DNA of 64,000 nucleotides. It comes from Protonemura montana (Eukaryota; Arthropoda; Insecta; Plecoptera; Nemouridae). Shown in pieces: positions 46,031 to 59,000 of this stretch. Under the pieces are notes generated by a model. It was not told where the DNA came from and ran no database searches. It saw only the letters and a program-made list of their open reading frames with translations. The position numbers and the translations under genes were made by a program. The stretch is from positions 22,096,651-22,160,650 of the forward strand of contig OX387603.1 of NCBI GenBank assembly GCA_947568835.1, given 5' to 3'. Position 1 is the stretch's first letter; each line of letters opens with the position of its first letter.

Positions 46031-48600
46031 AAACAACAAATATTTGACATCAGATCGTGCAGAGTTAATAACTTATAAAATAGTTAAATGAACATTGATA
46101 TAAACTTGGTGGCACACGCTTGCAGCTTCAGTCTTAGGATAAATGTCAACGCGAATGAGTTAAAAAAAGGTTAATGAAGAGTCAAGGAAATGAAATGTGT
46201 GTGTTGACAGCTGTGCTGGTCCTGGTCCCGGCAACTGGTTGCCGAACTAAATCACTCGGACAGCGAGCCGAGTTTATTCGCTGGTTTAATTTCGTGCGGA
46301 CGTCCAGCGGGAGAAAGAATGGCGTAGTTAATTTTTACTCGCGTGTTTCTTTGACTTTTGCCTTGTAGTTGTACGTGGTTTTGGCGAGATTAAGGTGCGA
46401 AACGTGATAGGATCTATAGCACACAACGTATGCATCTAACCTATTTGTAAAGTGACTTCAGAAAGCTGGCTAAAATCACTTGAAAACGCTAAAAACATTT
46501 TAAAAAAATAAGTAGAAAGAAGGAAGTGCTACTATTATGGATGTAAAGGAATTTTATGAATTCTAATTGACTGGTACACAAACATAAAAAATACACATTC
46601 CCTTGGCTTACAATATGTCATAATGGGTTCTCTTTCTTGAGCACCAAACACGGCTTCTTTTCTAAATTCTTTTGTAACGGCGAGCAATTTAGTTACTGTT
46701 CATGCACCTTCACATATTGTGTTATAAAATAAAACAAACAATATTTGAAAAAATGAAGACCGAGAGTCTGTGGGAAAACACACTTAGCAATCACTCTCGA
46801 AATAATATCATATGTAATTGCTTTTAAAGATCTCTTCTCAGCTCCAAATTACCAAAAATACTAAGAAAAAACTCTTGATTGTGATTTCTCAAGCGGCTTA
46901 GCGCCATCGAATCGACCTACAAGCCCAGTGCTACTGTTGGCCTCCCCTCTCTTTCGACCACCCTTTCTTGACGAAAGCGATAGGCGTTCTGAGTCCCTCT
47001 CCCAGGACAACGTAGGAGTGTCCTTCTTCGACGGTTACATCAGAGGTGACAGGTCAAACCGATAGTGACCTGCCGGAAGAAATGCATCCATCATCTTGAC
47101 CCAAGGAGTACCCATACCTACAGCACATTACTAGTTTCACTGGCATCTCTAAAGCATGGTGTTAAATCTAATTCGCGGCAGTCGGCACACTTCCTTGATA
47201 CCTTGCCCAATTAGCGAGGTATTTTACAAAATTAGCTAACTTTTCACGTAGTGCATGCTTATTTCTTATTTAAAACTCAATAAATACTTGGGAGAAATGT
47301 CCATTCGTCACATGTCCTGGAAATATGCATTGAATTCAGTTGACACTTGCATTGTCATAGCCGACAATATTCAATTATATCGGACGCTATTAGCTCATTA
47401 CTTTTGACAGCTTAAGAACCATCATATTTACAACCACAATACAAATTATTCTCTGGTGAAAATGACCATAAAATTGGAGGATATAAAAGTTAGTAAATTG
47501 TACAATAAATAGTGATTCTAGATATGTATAAGGTCGCAAGTTTCAAACATTTTCTCATTGCTCGTGATCTCGCGTGATCTTTGTACTGCAAAAAGGGCGT
47601 TGCTCACAACAGTGATATCGCGTAAACTCGCACGTTATTTGCATCCCAATAAAACAACCACATTTCTCCATTACATTGTTACGAACGCGAAAACTTCTTC
47701 CTATGTTTTCGTCATTTCGCGAACCTGTGCGCGAATTCAGCTTTGGCCAGTAGAGAAAGAGCTTTGGGTGCACAGGCTATAACTTAGGTGTCAAATACCT
47801 TTAGCTTTTAAAATTAATATATGACACCTACCTTAATTTATTGGCGAAATTTCATATGGTGTGAATTTTTTCCTTCCGTGTGCACTGCGAATTGTTACAC
47901 AATTTGTGTTAATTATTTCGCGTCGAATGCAAAATGTGATGTGGCATAATATTTGCATCTGTAAATGGGCCAAAGCGTACAGTACCATACAGATGCATTT
48001 ACAATTAAGAAAGCTGTCAATTATCAATTTCAAATTACTAACTGCAACTGACGGAATCCTTGTGTTCATTGGTGCATCCAAAGCGAGACCATGGCTCAGT
48101 TCCGTAACTCAATCTCAAAACGTCAGATAATATTGCTAGAACACGGGTCAAAAAGTTCACAGACAATACTGATGAACGGCAGCCAAGAGGCACTTTTAAA
48201 AATCTTTCCAGTAGTTAATTGAGAAGGAATGTTTTCTTGAGATGAATGAGGTAGCCAACAATACTATGTACGTTCCCTGGCAAGACAATGACTTCTAATA
48301 CAACACGATTATTGAATTAATACATAGTGTTACGTGTTTTAATTGAGCGGGTGCGCATGTGTTGTGGATAATATGGAGACAAACTCTATTCTGAATTGGC
48401 CAACTTGTATGCCCTCATGGCTGATGTAATCCTTGATATATTCACGGATTTCAATAAACTTGTGCTTTGTGCCTTGTATTTCAAAATGTAATAATAGGGC
48501 TTTGACAATAATTGTGGGAATCTGGCTCAAAGAGATTTCTATCGGTTACTTTCAACGAGAGGAGCCTGAAGAAGCAGCATGGATTTTTTTTGCAAAATAC
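46031..48600. other. intergenic DNA
   Basis: AT-rich apart from a GC-richer island at about 46900-47110 with no splice-supported frame. No gene is supported. Confidence 0.55.
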
Positions 48601-48606
48601 AGTTTC

Positions 48607-48612
48607 TTTATT
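48607..48612 (-). terminator. candidate polyadenylation signal of gene 5
   Basis: AATAAA on the minus strand lies about 620 bases after the gene 5 stop codon and is followed by T-rich sequence. It is the nearest canonical signal. Confidence 0.5.
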
Positions 48613-49231
48613 TCACACATAATTCATAAATACATGGCAACATGACCCGCATTTCTACGGGTAATTAGATTAAAAAAAAGTCTTCGTCGTTCTTTAGCTT
48701 TGTAATATTCAAGCAATAAAAAGTATAAAAAAATAAAGTTTTAACTTATTAAAAAATAATAGGAGAAGGAAATTGTAGATCAGTTTGAATGCTGTATGAA
48801 TTAAATGTCTCAAAAAGGTTAATGCAATTTTGACTTAAAAGAATCCTCGTGTCGAGGATAAATTTCAAGCAACTTGCTATTTACGCATATCTTCTTTTTT
48901 TTAGATTTTAGAATGAAGCAAATCAATGAAAACTATTTTGGCAAATCGTTTGGACACACTATTTCACTCATAATATGTCTTACAAAATGATTTGCATAAC
49001 TAACAATCCATAACACTACAGATACTATCCGGTATAATCACCTAAAACTACTTAAAAAACGTCGTCGATCACAAAAAATCAACGAAGGATGGAATACTGA
49101 TTGACTTATTACAAACAAAAAACAAATAGTCGAGCACAACCGACGTGCAGTCAGCGTCGATTTTCATAATGATATATTCGAATCCGATTCTTTCGAGGGT
49201 GGGGAGCAAAGTTCCAATCAACTGCCGAGAT

Positions 49232-52217
49232 CTATTTCGGTGGCAGATACTCACGGTCGGGTTTCGACGGCGTTCCCGAGCCAAACTGGTTGTCCTGTTG
49301 CGAGCCAGGTCGAGGGAATCCGGTGCTGCCGGAACCGGTGCTGCCGGAACCGGTCGGGAAGTTGCCGCTTCCGCCACCAGCTGGGCCCGAGGGATAGCCG
49401 TTGTTACCGCCGGTCGATCCCGAAGGATATCCGTTGTTACCACCGGTCGATCCCGAAGGGATCGAAGGTTTGTTACCACCAGTTGATCCCGAAGGATAGC
49501 CAGTATTGCCGCTGGTAGATCCAGAGGGATAACCGTTGTTGCCGCTGGTAGATCCAGAGGGATAACCGTTGTTTCCGCCGGTCGAACCAGAGGGGAATCC
49601 TACGCTAGAACCAGACGGACCTGTGGGACGACCTCCCTGCGGTCCTTGGTTGTTCGAAGAGCCGCTTCCAGAAGGTCCCGAAGGATACGCTCCCTGGTTT
49701 CCTTGTCCAGGACGTCCTCCTTGGCCAGGGTAGCTGCCAGTGTTAGATCCAGTCGACGGGAATCCTTGGTTCGAGGAACCTCCTTGTCCGGGCTGTCCGG
49801 CGCTGGGATAGTTTCCTTGGTTGCCTCCTTGGGGTCGTCCTCCTTGCTGGCTGTCAGACTGCTGGCCAGGATACGATCCTGCGCCTCCCTGGTTGCCTTG
49901 CTGCTGGCTTCCAATAATCGAGTAGTCGTAGAGCTTCTCGTTGAGTCCGTACAGGCCAGGGGCAGTGCTGCAGTCAAACTGATTCCACCACACGCAGACA
50001 AAGTACTCCTGATGGAAGATGGTTCCGTTGGGGCAGAGGAAGTCGAAGGTGCGGTTGTTGGAGCACACGTGGAACACTTGGCAGCGAGCCTCGACGTCGG
50101 CGTAGTAACCGGGAAGGGCTTGCTGGTCGCAGCTGAACGACGTCTGAGGGATCTCCGAGTAGATCGGGTAGTCCTTGTCGGGCTCGCCGGGGATCGCCGA
50201 GTAGTCGCCGCCGTCGTAAGAGCCGTCGTCGTTGTCGTTTGAGCCGCCTTGGTTGTCGTTCTGCGCTCCCTGGTTGAAACCTTGGCTACCGGGTCGACCA
50301 CCCTGACCGAAAGCTCCCTGGTTGCCAGATTGTCCACCCTGTCCGCCCTGACCGAAGGTGCCTTGGCTACCGCCCTGACCAAAAGCTCCCTGGTTGCCAG
50401 ATTGTCCACCCTGTCCGCCCTGACCGAAGGTGCCTTGGGTACCGGGTCGACCACCCTGACCGAAAGTTCCCTGGTTGCCAGATTGTCCACCCTGTCCACC
50501 CTGACCAAAAGCTCCCTGGTTGCCAGATTGTCCACCCTGTCCGCCCTGACCGAAGGTGCCTTGGGTACCTGGTCGACCACCCTGACCGAAAGAGCCCTGG
50601 TTGCCGGTAGATCCCGACGGACCACTGGGGTATCCCTGGTTGCCGGAAGAGCCGGAAGAGCCGGATGGCCCGCTGGGGTATCCCTGATTACCGGTTGAGC
50701 CGGATGGCCCACTGGGGTATCCCTGATTACCGGTTGAGCCGGATGGCCCGCTGGGGTATCCCTGATTACCGGTTGAGCCGGATGGCTTGCTGGGGAATCC
50801 CTGGTTGCCGGTAGATCCCGAGGGACCACTAGGGTATCCCTGGTTGCCGGAAGAGCCGGTTGGGCCACTAGGATATCCCTGGTTGCCGCTTCCCGAAGTG
50901 TAGTCTCCCTGAGATCCCGAAGGACGTCCAGAGCTAGGCTTAGAGCCCTGAGGTCTAGATCCCTGGGATACGTCATTCTGGGGTCCCTGAGGCTTGGAGC
51001 CCTGGGGTCCCGAAGGATATCCCTGGAATCCGGTGCTGGTAGCCGGGACACGGCCACCGTCGTTCTGGGAGCCCTGTGGCTTGGAGCCCTGGGGTCCCTG
51101 AGGCTTGGAGCCCTGGGGTCCCGAGGGATATCCCTGGGAGCCGGTGCTGGTAGCCGGGACTCGACCGCCGTCGTTCTGGGAGCCCGAAGGACGCTGGCCG
51201 CTCGGGGAGGAACCGGGCTGTCCACCAGCCGGGGCAGTTCCCGGGAATGGATTCTTCGGCTTGTCGTATACATAGCCTTCATTAGCCTGTCGAAGCAGCG
51301 ATCGGTTAACAACAGTGTCTAGGGACTGGGCCGGAAATAATTGCCATTGTCAGAAAAGAGAGGTCACTTACTAATGCTGTGCCGCAAATGGCAAACAAAG
51401 CTGCGAAAATAACAAATAAAAACAATTATTAGAAGACATGTATCAAATTGGCGGTGTCGTCAAGATGTGCGTGAGTTCAAATTTCGATTTAAACTTGAGG
51501 TCGAATCGAGACGTCTTTCATTGTTAATTCGTACGAAAATATTATGTCTGAGAGGTCGTCGTAATCCCTGCTATTATTTTGCAATTAAAGTAATCGCAGG
51601 GTTCGCGATGGGAATTGTCATTCCGAAGCTTGATCTTGCCCAATGGATTTGCATACAAGCGAAGGCCGCGGAGTAATCATTGGAAAAATCTCAAATCGCG
51701 GGCCACTTTACACGGCGGGCCGAAACCGAAAGTGTGATAATGCCGTGCTGCATTTGTTTGCCAAGGGATTGTTACCGCACTATGGAGACGATGTGAAAAA
51801 TGCTCGAGATACGATGAGAATTTCACTTTTTCTAGCTCCCATCAAGTGGTCTCCATCAAGTGGCAGAACCATTGATGCCGATTCCGGTGCTATAACGTTC
51901 AGGTGCTTCAACGTACAAGTGTTTATTAAAAAATCTTTTGAAGTTACTTCCATAAAATGCTTTCGTTTAGAGTTATTATGAGAAAATTAATAACTAGTCT
52001 TTTCTAATCGTTCCATTGGTGCTTCTGTTAAATTATTTATTATGATCGTTAGGCTAGTAATTAAACTGTCTGGTTTAATTTGACGTTTTGCAATTAGCTT
52101 ACCTGTCTTGTACTCTATATTTATAATTTTACAGCAATTAGTTGAATTGCTTGATTAAGTAGTTATCTCTGGTTTACTACCAAAAAACTTACCCACAAAA
52201 AGTGCAAACTTGTGCAT
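49232..52217 (-). CDS. secreted chitin-binding (peritrophin-A/CBM14) Gly-rich repeat protein, 702 aa (gene 5)
   Basis: Coding exons on the minus strand are 52217-52193, 51400-51372 and 51286-49232, with phases 1 and 0. They give signal peptide MHKFALFVALFAICGTALA, interrupted twice by introns. A noncoding leader exon lies upstream at about 53063-53004. Residues 404-457 form a type-2 chitin-binding domain with all six cysteines: C-x15-C-x5-C-x9-C-x12-C-x7-C, including the aromatic NNRTFDF and VWWNQFDC. The domain sits mid-protein between low-complexity arms: GSQNDGGRVPATSTG-type repeats, GNQGYPSGPSGST (13 residues), SGNQGAFGQGGQGGQ (15 residues), an acidic linker, then YPSGSTGGNNG (11 residues). 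It ends DREYLPPK. A single domain fits the CPAP1-like class of cuticular chitin-binding proteins, although long repeat arms are unusual. It is expected to bind chitin outside the cell. Confidence 0.95.
49375..49600 (-). repeat. 33-bp coding repeat (YPSGSTGGNNG) in gene 5
   Basis: About seven units of 11 residues encode the C-terminal arm after the chitin-binding domain. Variants replace the second GG with SG or insert KPSI. Confidence 0.85.
50282..50600 (-). repeat. 45-bp coding repeat (SGNQGAFGQGGQGGQ) in gene 5
   Basis: Units of 15 residues, and shorter FGQGGRPGTQGT variants, sit just before the chitin-binding domain. Adjacent units are nearly identical at DNA level. Confidence 0.85.
50600..50892 (-). 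repeat. 39-bp coding repeat (GNQGYPSGPSGST) in gene 5
   Basis: About eight units of 13 residues. Three central units are almost identical in nucleotide sequence, indicating recent duplication. Confidence 0.88.
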
Positions 52218-53003
52218 GTTGCTGGTGCTGTCTTGTATTGATTTGAAAATCTCCTGAAATCAGGAAACATTTTCTATTCATTTGGTTCTTTTCTGGACAC
52301 TGACTGATATTAACATTGTGTCAAGAATTTGCGTGAGTAAAACGCATTGAAATGTTCTTAAAAGATTCTTCAAATTCATAAACGCATACAAATGCTTTCA
52401 AAGTTGGCTGATTTTGTCTAAACGTTCGCTTTTTAAATACCTACAGCAGATTTCAACAATTAATTTTCTATTTGCAAGAAGTTTCCTTCCGTTTTTAATG
52501 ATTGCGGATATTAAGATTACAAATTAAGAAAATTGGTGTATCTCTATTTCACGCTTGCTGAGTATTGTAGTCATATTGAAGTGCTTTTATTCTTTTAATC
52601 TCTCTAATAATACTGAAAGTCAAGAGCGAAATCGTTAAAATTCTCGCTGGTTCGCAATCCGAAAAAAATGGAAAGAGATTTTCCGCACCACTGCTCTATA
52701 AATGAATGATTTCCTTAAATTCATTTTTTGAAAATAAAAAAAAATGTACACATATATATATATTTATAAATTTAGTAGCACTGGTCGAATCTAACTGTTC
52801 TTGATTGATCTTCTCTGTGCGAAGATCTGGAGTCCGCCAATACTCGATGCACTTTTAACTTTGGCGCTCCAAATTTTACAAATAGAATTTTCTTAAAACA
52901 GCTCAAAAATTTGATAACAAAAGTATTTTTTTTTCTGATAACACAACTACCTCACATACTGTATAACTTATGTGTGTGTATATATATTTGTATGTTTGCT
53001 CAC

Positions 53004-53096
53004 CTCGCAAGTTACGATTTATCACTTAATGTATTGTTGTGACTGAAGTGTCGGCACAAGACTGACTTAACAATCCACCATCCTCAACTATTTATA
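53004..53096 (-). promoter_or_regulatory. promoter and noncoding exon 1 of gene 5
   Basis: Minus-strand TATAAATAG runs from 53096 to 53088. A TCAGT initiator has its A at 53063, 33 bases below. The leader exon ends at 53004 before gtgagc and splices to an acceptor (ctgatttcag) whose exon runs 52253-52193 and carries the ATG. Confidence 0.8.
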
Positions 53097-53099
53097 CTA

Positions 53100-56000
53100 A
53101 AATCAGTGTGCACTTATCCGCCCTGCATCATCATCCCTCTCTAGGCTAGCAAAACATGCCAGCGTTCAAGGATGCACTCACAACTAGCCGTAGAGGGGAT
53201 CGCTCAATTCCATCAAAGCCACGTCGTACCAATCCGAATATTTGCCGACGCCAACAATGAACATGTCTCACTATTGGCTGATTTCAAATCGCCAAGGAGG
53301 GAGATCTACGGAAATTTTATTACCTTATTTCTTACCGTGACGTCATCATGGTGGGAATCTGTTTAAAGCAAATTTTCATCAAGCGGTAAAAAAAAAAAAG
53401 AGAAGGGATGTATGAATTTATATTGGTAATGTTCGTGATGGTATGAGCTGCGTCGTTTTTGACCCGGCGGAGGGGTAAAGTTAAACTGAAGATTCACATG
53501 GTTGTCGGTAGTAGCGTAATACTTTCACTGGAGCCCGATCTTCGAGGCAGTTGCTCGCTGCATCTAGGCTAATAGTCCAAGAACTTAGGAGCTAGGATCG
53601 GTATCGTTGAGCTGTCTTGGCCTGCAACAGAATTGCTGCATCTTGTTGACACTTTTGCATCTGTGAAAAGCACATCCGTGGTCATGTATCGAAACATGGG
53701 GGAGTTTTTTAAATAATTTTCTTATATTTTTGTTTGGAAATGTGTTTGGTGTTTGATATTGTTAGGGTTTTAAAGCGTTTTAAATGGCATTGGTTACGAG
53801 ATTTTTGACTTACGTTGTGCTAACAAATGACAGAAATGCATCAAATTAGCAGGAATAAAGGTTGCTGCCGTCAGAGTAAACGCTTGACAGTGCATTTTTC
53901 CTCGTTTTTTAAAACCACTTTGAAGTTCAATGTTGTTTCCAGCTGATTTAAATAAGGCATCGATTAGACGGTGCACATAATACTCTGTGTCTGGTTTTAA
54001 ATGGTTGGGATTCGAATTCTTAAAGAAAAAAAAAGGAATAGTAATCTTATTCTTTCACAACACACAGTTGCAAGGCGTTTTGAAAAATGAGTCGGCTTAG
54101 AAGGGAACACTCGACTATTCCTGTTAGTGATTGAATGTTTAGACGGTACAGCTTCTGTAAGGCGGTGCTTATAAGAAAAGACACCTAGTGCGTGCAGTTT
54201 TCCAAAAAGAAAAACTGGTACGCTACGCTAATGACAATGATTTTTCATAATTTTCTGTCACGCTTTAATTCAAGGTGTGTGCATTAAGGGAACCTGATTT
54301 CCCCTCGATGACCTTGCTCAAATCAATTATGTCAGCTTGTGGATTAAACGTTTGATTGATTAAGGTACAATATTTTCATATTGTATATTCACAATTATTT
54401 GATTTATGGAAATATACACTTTTTTTTACTTCGTAGCCGATTCTATTTAAAAGAAAAATATTGACAGACGTGAAAAGTTCAAAGTAAATTACAGGTATCT
54501 GTATCCTATATTAATCAGATTGGTGGCCCCTCCCTGGCCGTCCATCATTGATAGATGATGAGTAAGCCAGTCAAACGCATCAGCTCCAACGCGATGTTCA
54601 ATGTCAACGCCTCTGTGCAGCGGAGCACGGAGACTTCAATGCACGAGCCTTAGCATCATCAATCCAATCGCACCGCACCGCACAGCATTTTAGGAAACCC
54701 AGTCCACTACACTTTTCAAACCATGACACAACTCTCTTCAGAATTAGAAAGAAGAGTCACTTAATGATAATTACAACAGGAAATTGGTCTAAGAATGTGT
54801 GACACAAACAAACTAAATGAAGAAATCGTACGTAAATTTCATCAATACCTTTGCGAGTACCTTAAAAAATAAATAAGCATCACATTGTCAAAACATTATA
54901 GGCTATTTAGTTTCCATGTAATTTATTAATGTAATAATCGTAATTAAATACACATACATGAAGCGTTTTATTTCACGTAACCACAGGTTAAGCCATTACA
55001 TCCTGTAAGTTGCAGAAGATGCAGGCGGCACCAAAGATCTGGCTAAATACCGAGTCTCTGCGCCAAAGACATCTCTGGTCGCCGTCGCTGTTCAATGGGC
55101 TTCCTAATAAAAGAGACGCGATGTAATTAATCATGCAGGTAGTCAGAGGTACATGCCTCGTTGCCGGCGTTTTGTTTGCATTTGTATCTTCTTAGTGCAA
55201 TTACGCTCATCCAGCAGGTTTTAATACATAAGACCTCGTTCATAAATCATTGTTAGTGTAGGAGGCTGGCTGCAGGTATGGTTCATGTTAGAATAACGCT
55301 TTGCTGTTTGCGGATTCTGAATTTCTAGCCATTGGTCCTTCTTTAAATTTGGAGGGGATTCTTTTGATGGTGCGGTTACGATTCGTGGAACATAATTGAA
55401 ACGAGTTAGATTTTGTGTCGACTTTTTTATACGTTTTCTTGTAAAATAGTGTACGCCGTGTAATGTATATAATGCAGGTACGAGGTGTGAATTGCATTTT
55501 AACGATAATTATTCTAAGAAGTAATTTGTATGTGTAATGTGATTGCATATTTCTCATAAGATTAGATTGTGGATAAGTATATGTGATCACGTAAGGTAAA
55601 TTCACTTGCATATAAGCATCTGTAAAATGATCACAATAAATATCTTTGAAGACAACTCTCCTGATCGAATACAATTACCTTTTCTTGAGTGCATACGCCA
55701 TGAATCCATGAATCCCTTAGAGAATTCAGTATCTATTGGAAAATCATGGTAATTGTTGGGTGTATAACTTGCGTCGTTACCGCGACAAATTACTTAACGA
55801 AGGTGTGCGTATGTAGGATCTATATTTAGCTCTTGCAAAAATGAAGACGGAAAACTGGCTTCCACAAAGAATGTTCTGCCGACTTAGAGACTAGAATCAA
55901 ATTTGTGGCAGTGAGTATAGAATGTTAGTTAAGTCTGATGACCAATCTCTTCTGGATGACATGCTGTTGAATCCCGTTGATGCTACCTCTCACTGCAATA

Positions 56001-59000
56001 GATCTCAGAGCCCATGAGGTTCATAATACAGAATAATAATTCAGAATTTTCCTTCCAACTTATCAACATTTTTTTTTTTTTTTTTTGGTTTTAGTACCCA
56101 TATAAAAAGATCTTGTAATAAAAACCCGCCTATTACACTATAATTTCATTCTGTCAGAGGATTTAACACGCAGAATTGCCCCAACAAGGCAGTAACAATG
56201 CTGAATTCTCGTGAGCTTTATGTCAGATCTAAACACCTAGTGTAATAAGATTAGAAATTATGACTTATGAGTTTATGACTTGCGTCGCCGGTGAATAAAC
56301 CTCATTAAGATCTGTCGACGGGGATCGAAAGGCTTGTTGCCCGTTGAACCTAAGGATGGCATTGCAAGACACGAGATATATTACCCAGGCATCGAACATG
56401 CACCGAAAATATTCATAACCATTAGCATAGAATTAATTAAGAAATTGATAGGAACAAGAAGAGTAATTTTATAGGCGGTTAGGATTCCTAAGGTCTCATT
56501 AGCTACTTCATCCTCACAATTAATGACATATCATCTCATAATTTGTGTTGCCTAAAGCCATGTTTAAGATGTATGTGTTAACTTTAGCGTAGCCCTAACG
56601 AAGGTTCACATATTTTGGAAATTTTACTGTCCTCATCAGTAAAACTTCCCCCACATTTTTGATCAGATTTCGAAAAATATTTTTCAAAAATAGACGTGTG
56701 TATGTAACCACGTAACTTAAACGTGACCGGTGGCTACGCAGTCATAAATAACCTAATATTTTCCTGGCGTCTTAGAATGATATTATGGTACAGGAGAGAA
56801 AGTATCTACCTGAAGACGTTTTATATGGCATTGTGGAAGACCCACGACACTTGCCTATACTCGGGGTACACACTAGAAGGAAATGCCCCACGTGACAGAT
56901 TGACGGTACGCAAAGTCGAGGCATATGTAATGTGTACGAATGCGGCAATTAGCTATATCATTCCAGCCAAGTTATCTAACTGTCTGATAATGTCAGCTAT
57001 TAATTCACTCGAATAAAGCTACAGATAACAACTCACACTCAAGTAAATACAATGTTTTTATTTTTACTATTCGGGACCCATCTTTATTGTCAACACGAAG
57101 AAAATAATGGGACATTTTAACTTTATAATAGTTTCGTTTACCTGACAAAACGAATTGTTAGTGACTTTTTATTGAGAAACAGTGCCATCTTTTCACAGCT
57201 TACTCATCAGCATGATGTTAGCCACTAAATAAACGACCACGCGCATTCAGAATAACAAGCCAGTGCAAGTGCATTTTACGGAACCTGTATTCAGAAATGC
57301 AATACAGAAGCAGCGACTTCAACTTAAAACTGCACTCCCCTGAACCATAACTTTGACACGACTATAACGTGCCAAGAGTCAGGTAATTAAACCTTGGCTT
57401 GTACTATCCTCTGCCATATTGGCGTCTTTGAGATTAAGAGAGAAGACGGGGTCGCCGCGTAACTGGTGTAATGTAATGTTACCGAGTAATGTTTGCGATC
57501 ACGTGACGGCGTTCCTCAGGAGCCGCGCACGAGCAACACATCTTGGTCTAAGTGTTCGGACCACGCTGGCCATGTCCAGATTGCGATCTGGCGAGGTCAG
57601 ATTACAATCGGGACACGTTGTAAATTGCCAAGTAAAACGGCGACAAATGGCAGGGTGTTCATGCGATGCGGGATATTTGTCACTGAGCAAAATGCGCTGT
57701 TTTGCTTGGTTTGCGATGGAGAATTTGTGTGGAATGTTTTGTGTGTTTTGGGTTTATTAATGTGGTATTAATTTGGATATGTGTTTGAGGAGTGCAGGCA
57801 TCGATAAAAGTGTACTTACTTGGAAGTTTAAAGGGTATTAAACCTGTCTTCATTACTATTATGCAAGTGACCATTCGAACTATTTTAAAAATACAGGTAG
57901 GAAGCAGGTATAAACGATATATGACTAGTAAAGAGATATTTTTATACTACAAAATTATGGTCTTGAATTTATGATAACTTGTCCATACAGTAAACATACT
58001 AGACTGAAATCAATACAACATGATAACAATCTTCAGTAATATTTTTCTGAGTCAGATCGGTAGTATGCATCACGACGGAAAGATTACTCTCCCACAGTAT
58101 TTCGCTGTGCAGATTTTTTTATTGACTAGATCTCCTTCAAATTGGCGCGAAAACGATTATCCTCCGCGACTGTTGCACATTTACACATTTCAATTGCACA
58201 TTTGATCTTGATACGCATATCACGGCGTTTCCTTATTTCTGGGTCGACATTTGTGTTGTAAATCTCACGTGTACCGATAGTTGATCATGAACCAAGGGGT
58301 TCTAGATCATCCGCCTGATTTATTCAGGTGCGTTTCGCTCAAATGAATCTAGGTGAATAAATCGAGGAAAGAAGACAAGCACCGTTTCCTTCCATATGTG
58401 GATTTCTCATCGTAGTCGTCCTTGTGCTGGTTCGGTCGAATTATTGGACGAGAGCAATATATCACCAACCACCTCCGTGAAATAAGCACCGCAGTGTAAT
58501 GCACATCAACACAGCTCGGTTGCATCTTCTCATCGCAAGAAAATTATTCTTGGCTTAGCTCAGTTCACGAGCAGTGTCGACAGACAAAAACAAATGCAAA
58601 AAAAAACTTCTTGAACCCTTTTTAATGTCTCTTTGAAGTGCAATTTTATGACAATCTTTTTTTGAAGAGCACGAATACTCAACTTACCTGAAGAGTAAGA
58701 CATTTCCACTGTTCGTGTACCTCGGCATCAAAGGACGAACATCGCTCTGCAATGATGCAATACAAAAGTGTCGGATTTATTGAGGACAAACAATTTGGTC
58801 AGTCGATAATCGATTCTTGCAAAAGGCTTTCGCCATGACGACTTAAAATAATTCTAGTTTTTACCACCGTGAAAAATAATTGATTGTGTTGACAGAAAAT
58901 AAAATCCAATTTCACGAAGAGGGACGTTTATTACGATTCTCTTCTCTATAATTAAGCAATTAACAGAAAAAGTATACATTATACTTTATTTCATAGCATA

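Noticed and set aside
49646-50698. Plus-strand frames of 198 and 149 codons opposite gene 5
   Set aside because: They are antisense shadows of a repetitive coding exon, with no promoter or splice sites of their own.
49600-51312. 570-codon minus-strand frame overlapping gene 5
   Set aside because: It is an out-of-frame shadow of the gene 5 repeats. The true frame contains the six-cysteine chitin-binding domain and joins the signal-peptide exons.
55288-55674. Minus-strand 128-codon frame
   Set aside because: The sequence is AT-rich, with a residue mix typical of translated noncoding DNA and no supporting signals.
57419-57760. Plus-strand 113-codon frame in a GC-richer patch
   Set aside because: An overlapping frame is equally open, with no recognisable domain and no promoter or splice site pattern.
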